9,138 nt of DNA from an uncultured Lachnospiraceae bacterium (lineage in GTDB: Bacteria > Bacillota > Clostridia > Lachnospirales > Lachnospiraceae): NCBI GenBank assembly GCA_910586715.1, contig CAJUJG010000082.1, positions 1-9,138 on the forward strand. The letters run 5' to 3'. Both the position numbers and the translations under genes were made by a program. The notes under the pieces are model-generated. The model saw nothing but the letters and a program-made list of their open reading frames with translations, searched no databases and had not been told where the DNA came from. Of this stretch, positions 5,919-9,138 are shown in pieces; the first letter of the stretch is position 1, and every line of letters begins with the position of its first letter.

Positions 5919-6545
5919 TTATTTATTTTTAGCTTCAAAATCTTCAATATACTGAATAATCAGCTTAACGGTTCCATCAATTCCTAAGATGCTGCTGTTG
6001 ATAGAAAGATCGTAGCTGTCGGAGCGTCCCCATTTTTTGGTAGAATAATAATTATAGTAGCTTTGACGTTGTCTGTCCTTTTTAATCATCATTTCACGCG
6101 CCTTATCAGCTGCAATTTCATATTTCTTCATAATACGCTCGATTTTAGCATCTTCGTCTGCATGAATAAACAGGTGAAGGCAGTTTTTATATTCCTGCAA
6201 AGCATAATCCGCGCAGCGCCCTACGATAACGCACGGCTCCTCCTCCGCAATTTTCTTAATCGTATCAAACTGTGCCATAAATACCTTGTGACTGATTGGC
6301 ATATCGACAAATGAGGATGAATTATAACCAAAGGTATATGTATCCATAACTAAATTATAAAGGAAAGAATTGGTCGGCCGTTCGTCATGATTTTTTAACA
6401 TTTCCTCGCAGAAACCGCTCTCCTTTGCCGCACGGGAAAGCAGCTCCTTGTCAAAGCACTGAATACCATAATGATTTGCCAGCTTTTCGCCGATCTCATG
6501 TCCTCCCGAGCCAAATTGCCGTCCGATTGTAATGATCGTATTCAT
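5919..6545 (-). CDS. Cytidylate kinase-like family P-loop protein
   Basis: The start is ATG 6545, because AAAGGTGGAG (6551-6560) lies just upstream; the in-frame ATG at 6563 would put this site within the coding region. The 208-residue product opens with the nucleotide-binding loop ITIGRQFGSGGHEIGEKLA (5-23) and continues with FDKELL (31-36), CVIVGRCADYAL (105-116), HLFIHAD (124-130), a basic lid-like region KKDRQRQSYYNYY (155-167) and YDLSINSS (178-185). These match the cytidylate kinase-like family (Cytidylate_kin2), common in Clostridia. True CMP kinase is a separate, longer-conserved protein, so the substrate here is uncertain. It appears monocistronic, with its own promoter (6596-6624) and terminator (5869-5902). 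Soluble and cytoplasmic. Confidence 0.85.
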   Translation of the reverse strand: MNTIITIGRQFGSGGHEIGEKLANHYGIQCFDKELLSRAAKESGFCEEMLKNHDERPTNSFLYNLVMDTYTFGYNSSSFVDMPISHKVFMAQFDTIKKIAEEEPCVIVGRCADYALQEYKNCLHLFIHADEDAKIERIMKKYEIAADKAREMMIKKDRQRQSYYNYYSTKKWGRSDSYDLSINSSILGIDGTVKLIIQYIEDFEAKNK

Positions 6546-6595
6546 ATAAACTCCACCTTTCATTTTGATAAGAGGTATCTTTTTGTTTTATGTAT

Positions 6596-6624
6596 ATTAT
6601 ACTATTAAACGTGAAAAATATCAA
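6596..6624 (-). promoter_or_regulatory. SigA-type promoter of the kinase-like gene
   Basis: On the minus strand TTGATA (6624-6619), a 17-nt spacer and TATAAT (6601-6596) form a near-consensus promoter. Transcription would start near 6589, giving a leader of about 44 nt before ATG 6545. Confidence 0.8.
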
Positions 6625-6646
6625 TCATTTATAGCAAAAATGACAT

Positions 6647-6684
6647 AAAAGGACTTCGCAACTAAATGATGCGCTGCGAAGTCC
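6647..6684 (-). terminator. Intrinsic terminator of the cstA operon
   Basis: GGACTTCGCA (6651-6660) and TGCGAAGTCC (6675-6684) form a perfect 10-bp, GC-rich stem with a 14-nt loop. Leftward it is followed by TTTTAT and a further T-rich stretch. It starts 28 nt after the cstA stop codon. Confidence 0.85.
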
Positions 6685-6712
6685 CCCAAAAATAATTTGA
6701 AAATTAAAACAC

Positions 6713-8431
6713 TTACACTGTCTTAGCCTTTTTCTTCGTGAGTGTCTGAATACCCTCAATTACAAGAATGATTGAAAGAATAATCAGTAAAATACCTAAA
6801 ATTGTCTGTGCCCACGGACCCCAGTCTGCGCTGCCTGCCATAATCAGTCCAATCTGATTTTTTACGGTTAACATCAGCGAACAGATTGTGACAACCATCA
6901 TAAATGCCATTGGGAACAGGAACATCTTATTATTCTTTCCAATATTGCCAAGCCATGTGGCAACGGCAAGAAGTCCAAGACCTGCCAGAAGCTGGTTTGC
7001 TGCACCAAACAGTCCCCAAATTTTACTGTAGCCTGTCATACCAAGCGCAATACCAAGAATAACCGTAACAACAGTTGCAAAATAAGGATTTACCATAACC
7101 TTCTTCCAGCCATCCTTAATATCTCCCACCGTCTGTCCCGGCTCCAGCCAAAACTCCTGAAACATGAAACGAGCCAAACGGGTAGCCGTATCCAATGAAG
7201 TCAGGCAGAATGCAGAGTATGTAAGAATTAAAAGTGTGTATAAAATATGTTCAAGTCCTGCAAGACCGGGGATCGCTGCTACCATTGCGGCAATTCCGCC
7301 TGCAAAAATATCCGTAGCGCCTGCTGTGTGCCCTGTCTGTCTTGCATAAGCAATTGCACAGAGTGTAAGAATCGCCAGTACACACTCAAGAAGCATTCCG
7401 CCATAAGCAATTGGTTTTGCGTCCGTTTCCTTGTCAAGCTGCTTTGACGTTGTACCAGATGAAACAAGAGAATGAAAACCGGAAATCGCGCCGCACGCAA
7501 CCGTCGTGAACAAAATCGGGAAAAGATATTGCATACCATTTCCGTTGTCTACCGCAAATCCTGCAAATGCCGGGAAAAGTTCCGGATCAATGTCGGGGTG
7601 TGCCCCCACGACACCGACAAATGCCACAATCAGCATTGCATAAAGCAAAAAGGAACTTAGATAATCACGCGGCTGAAGCAAAATCCATACGGGTGTAACC
7701 GATGCAATTGCAATATAAATACCGACAACAATCATCCACGTATTGGACGAAAGGTAGATTGGATGGTAATTCATACCGACTGCCATACAAAGCATAATTG
7801 CAAGCACGCCTAAAACCGTAGAAATCAACATCGGCGTATTGCGGCGGTATACACAAAAACCAAAAATAATCGCAATGACAATAAATAACAGAGAAACCAT
7901 CGCAACGGATGCATTTGCACTGCTTGCTGCAACATCCAGTACACCGCTGTCATCATAGGTTGCACCAAAGGTTGAAGCAACAATTGATGCGAATGCCGCA
8001 ACGACAAGTATCAGCGTGAGGTATGCAAAAATTAGGAATAACCGTTTTGCACGCCGGCTCATATTAGTGGATATAATCTCACCGATAGACTGCCCCTTAT
8101 GACGGATAGATGCAAAAAGCGCACCGAAATCATGAACGCCGCCAAAGAATATGCCTCCTACTAAAACCCAAAGCGTAACAGGCAGCCATCCGAACATTGC
8201 GGCACCAATCGGTCCTGTAATCGGACCGGCGCCTGCAATGGATGAAAAATGATGCCCCATTAACACGGGCGCTTTTGCCGGAACATAGTCAACACCGTCC
8301 GACATGGTATGTGCAGGTGTTTCCCCCTTGCTGTCACCGACACCCCACTGCTGGCAGAGCCATCTTCCATAGAAGAGATAACCTCCAATCAGAATGGCAA
8401 CACAAATAAGTAATAATACCAATGTGTTCAT
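6713..8431 (-). CDS. cstA: CstA-family carbon starvation transporter
   Basis: The start is ATG 8431, preceded by AAGGAGAT (8441-8448); the longer frame from 8467 runs through this site. The 572-residue protein is strongly hydrophobic, with many transmembrane segments. Family signatures are HHFSSIAGAGPITGPIGAAMFGWLP (60-84, given here as landmarks H60, H61 and the GPITGP turn), VHDFGALFASIRHKGQSIGEI (99-119), WILLQPRDYLSS (249-260), CGAISGFHSLVSSGTTSKQ (313-331), TSLDTATRLARF (411-422) and WGLFGAANQLLAG (472-484). CstA proteins take up peptides in E. coli and related BtsT takes up pyruvate; substrate choice here is open. It is shorter than E. coli CstA (about 700), as in many Gram-positive members. 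It is the second gene of an operon with the 174-residue upstream gene (4-nt gap). Confidence 0.93.
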   Translation of the reverse strand: MNTLVLLLICVAILIGGYLFYGRWLCQQWGVGDSKGETPAHTMSDGVDYVPAKAPVLMGHHFSSIAGAGPITGPIGAAMFGWLPVTLWVLVGGIFFGGVHDFGALFASIRHKGQSIGEIISTNMSRRAKRLFLIFAYLTLILVVAAFASIVASTFGATYDDSGVLDVAASSANASVAMVSLLFIVIAIIFGFCVYRRNTPMLISTVLGVLAIMLCMAVGMNYHPIYLSSNTWMIVVGIYIAIASVTPVWILLQPRDYLSSFLLYAMLIVAFVGVVGAHPDIDPELFPAFAGFAVDNGNGMQYLFPILFTTVACGAISGFHSLVSSGTTSKQLDKETDAKPIAYGGMLLECVLAILTLCAIAYARQTGHTAGATDIFAGGIAAMVAAIPGLAGLEHILYTLLILTYSAFCLTSLDTATRLARFMFQEFWLEPGQTVGDIKDGWKKVMVNPYFATVVTVILGIALGMTGYSKIWGLFGAANQLLAGLGLLAVATWLGNIGKNNKMFLFPMAFMMVVTICSLMLTVKNQIGLIMAGSADWGPWAQTILGILLIILSIILVIEGIQTLTKKKAKTV

Positions 8432-8435
8432 TTTT

Positions 8436-8960
8436 TTAACATCTCCTTTTCTTTTGGAATAAAACATTTTTCAAAACTTTCCCTACACATCTTCCGGCAG
8501 CATTTGTGAAAATTGTATCATTTGAAGTTTCATAAACTGCGGCGTGGAAGTCCATCCAACCGTGCAGAGAAAATTGAAAGCTTTTATAAATGCGGCATTT
8601 TTTCACCGCTTTTTTTGCATCAGCATCGCAGGTATCACACACGAATATCGGTGTAATATAAGTATACATATGACCGGGACCAATATTTGCCCGCTTTAAA
8701 CCGTCTTCTTTGGCAAAATCCCTGCATTGCTCAAAAAGCTCTTTTGTAAGATGCGCCACTTCGTAAAGATATATAAATTCCTCACAATCCGCAGACCAAA
8801 GCTCTGCTTTCCTTGAGAGAACAAATTTTTCGGAATGTTCATAAAATTCACATATCGCCCTCAGTGGTTTTTGCGCCTCATCGGATAGTTTCACATTATA
8901 ATATGCTTTGTAGCTTTCAAGCAGCCTTTCGACTGCACTCTCTCTTGTATATTGTGCCAT
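8436..8960 (-). CDS. Unrecognised 174-residue cytosolic protein, first gene of the cstA operon
   Basis: No family is recognised with confidence. The start is ATG 8960, with GGAG 7 nt upstream (8968-8971); the longer frame begins at a TTG (9011) without a ribosome binding site and lies close to the predicted transcription start. The product is mostly helical in its first 90 residues (RESAVERLLESYKAYYNV, LRAICEFYEHSEKFV, FIYLYEVAHLTKELFEQC), then NIGPGHMYTYITPIFVCDTC with a CxxC at 108-111, C122, an aromatic stretch SFQFSLHGWMDFHAAVY (127-143) and a basic end KKRRC. There is no signal peptide or membrane segment. Its stop is 4 nt before the cstA ATG, and the cstA ribosome binding site lies inside its 3' end, so the two are co-transcribed and probably coupled. 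A helper or regulator of CstA, or an unrelated enzyme, are both possible. Confidence 0.78.
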   Translation of the reverse strand: MAQYTRESAVERLLESYKAYYNVKLSDEAQKPLRAICEFYEHSEKFVLSRKAELWSADCEEFIYLYEVAHLTKELFEQCRDFAKEDGLKRANIGPGHMYTYITPIFVCDTCDADAKKAVKKCRIYKSFQFSLHGWMDFHAAVYETSNDTIFTNAAGRCVGKVLKNVLFQKKRRC

Positions 8961-9023
8961 AATAACGCTCCGTGCTGTCAACGTAAAATTTTCATAGTCA
9001 TTGACAACCAATCTTAATTATAT

Positions 9024-9051
9024 ATTATATCACTATTTTATGATAATTCAA
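9024..9051 (-). promoter_or_regulatory. Extended -10 promoter of the cstA operon
   Basis: On the minus strand TTGAAT (9051-9046), a 16-nt spacer and TATAAT (9029-9024) preceded by TGA form a good extended -10 promoter. The start is near 9017, giving a leader of about 57 nt. The decamer GTGATATAAT is identical to that of the AI-2E promoter at 1717-1726. Confidence 0.7.
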
Positions 9052-9089
9052 TTTTATTTTATGATTAGATTATATTTTTTTAATAAACT

Positions 9090-9135
9090 GAAGTGAAAAG
9101 TTTATTTCCACTTTGAAAGGGGCGAAGTGGATTTT
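9090..9135. repeat. Repeated GAAGTG/CACTT motifs with a hairpin upstream of the cstA operon
   Basis: GAAGTG occurs at 9090-9095 and 9124-9129, with the inverted CCACTT at 9108-9113 between them. The central copy can pair with either flank. The stronger pairing is TCCACTT (9107-9113) with AAGTGGA (9125-9131), extendable by one G-T pair and followed on the plus strand by TTTT. It may be a terminator of something outside the window or an operator for the cstA promoter 40-80 bp away. No plus-strand gene precedes it nearby. Confidence 0.35.
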
Positions 9136-9138
9136 AGT

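Noticed and set aside
1..9138. CRISPR, tRNA/rRNA genes, insertion sequences, prophage or attachment sites
   Set aside because: No regularly spaced repeats, cloverleaf sequences, transposase motifs or paired direct repeats were seen; the tyrosine recombinase has no mobile-element neighbours.

Overview
The window looks like a chromosomal segment from a low-GC Gram-positive bacterium of the Clostridia, most likely a Lachnospiraceae-type gut anaerobe. This is inferred from AT-rich intergenic DNA, strong AAAGGAGG-type ribosome binding sites, SigA-like promoters (TTGACA-17-TATAAT, TGn-TATAAT), a YneA/LysM protein behind LexA-type SOS boxes, and a Firmicutes-style polymerase-YolD pair. I see no rRNA, tRNA, CRISPR array, insertion sequence or prophage.

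Left part (1-1672). A divergent regulatory region (about 54-212) carries a leftward promoter, a rightward promoter and three sites that each differ by one base from the LexA core GAAC-N4-GTTC. The rightward gene is a small membrane-anchored LysM protein resembling the SOS division inhibitor YneA. The leftward gene lies outside the window; by analogy with Bacillus it is probably lexA. Convergent to the LysM gene is a complete tyrosine recombinase of Xer type, closest in length and motifs to the single-recombinase XerS class. A damage-induced division brake and a likely chromosome-dimer resolvase therefore sit side by side.

Centre left (1673-3531). A 117-bp divergent spacer holds a perfect 17-bp palindrome and an extended -10 promoter, followed by an AI-2E family (UPF0118) membrane protein with an Asn-rich hydrophilic tail. 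About 330 bp without a gene follow, with a weak terminator and a weak promoter.

Centre (3532-5755). A Y-family DNA polymerase with a beta-clamp motif is translationally coupled (TAATG) to a YolD-like protein, the proposed Gram-positive counterpart of UmuD. A small, unrecognised, beta-rich 90-residue protein is encoded convergently and overlaps the yolD-like stop codon by 4 nt.

Right part (5756-9138), all leftward. A cytidylate-kinase-like P-loop protein has its own promoter and a strong terminator. Then comes a two-gene operon: an unrecognised 174-residue cytosolic protein and, 4 nt downstream, a short CstA-family transporter ending in a strong terminator. Several gene starts were moved inward from the longest reading frame, because the apparent upstream start codon overlaps or precedes the ribosome binding site. 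The most interesting material is the SOS operator cluster, the XerS-like gene beside it, and the polymerase/YolD/small-protein group.
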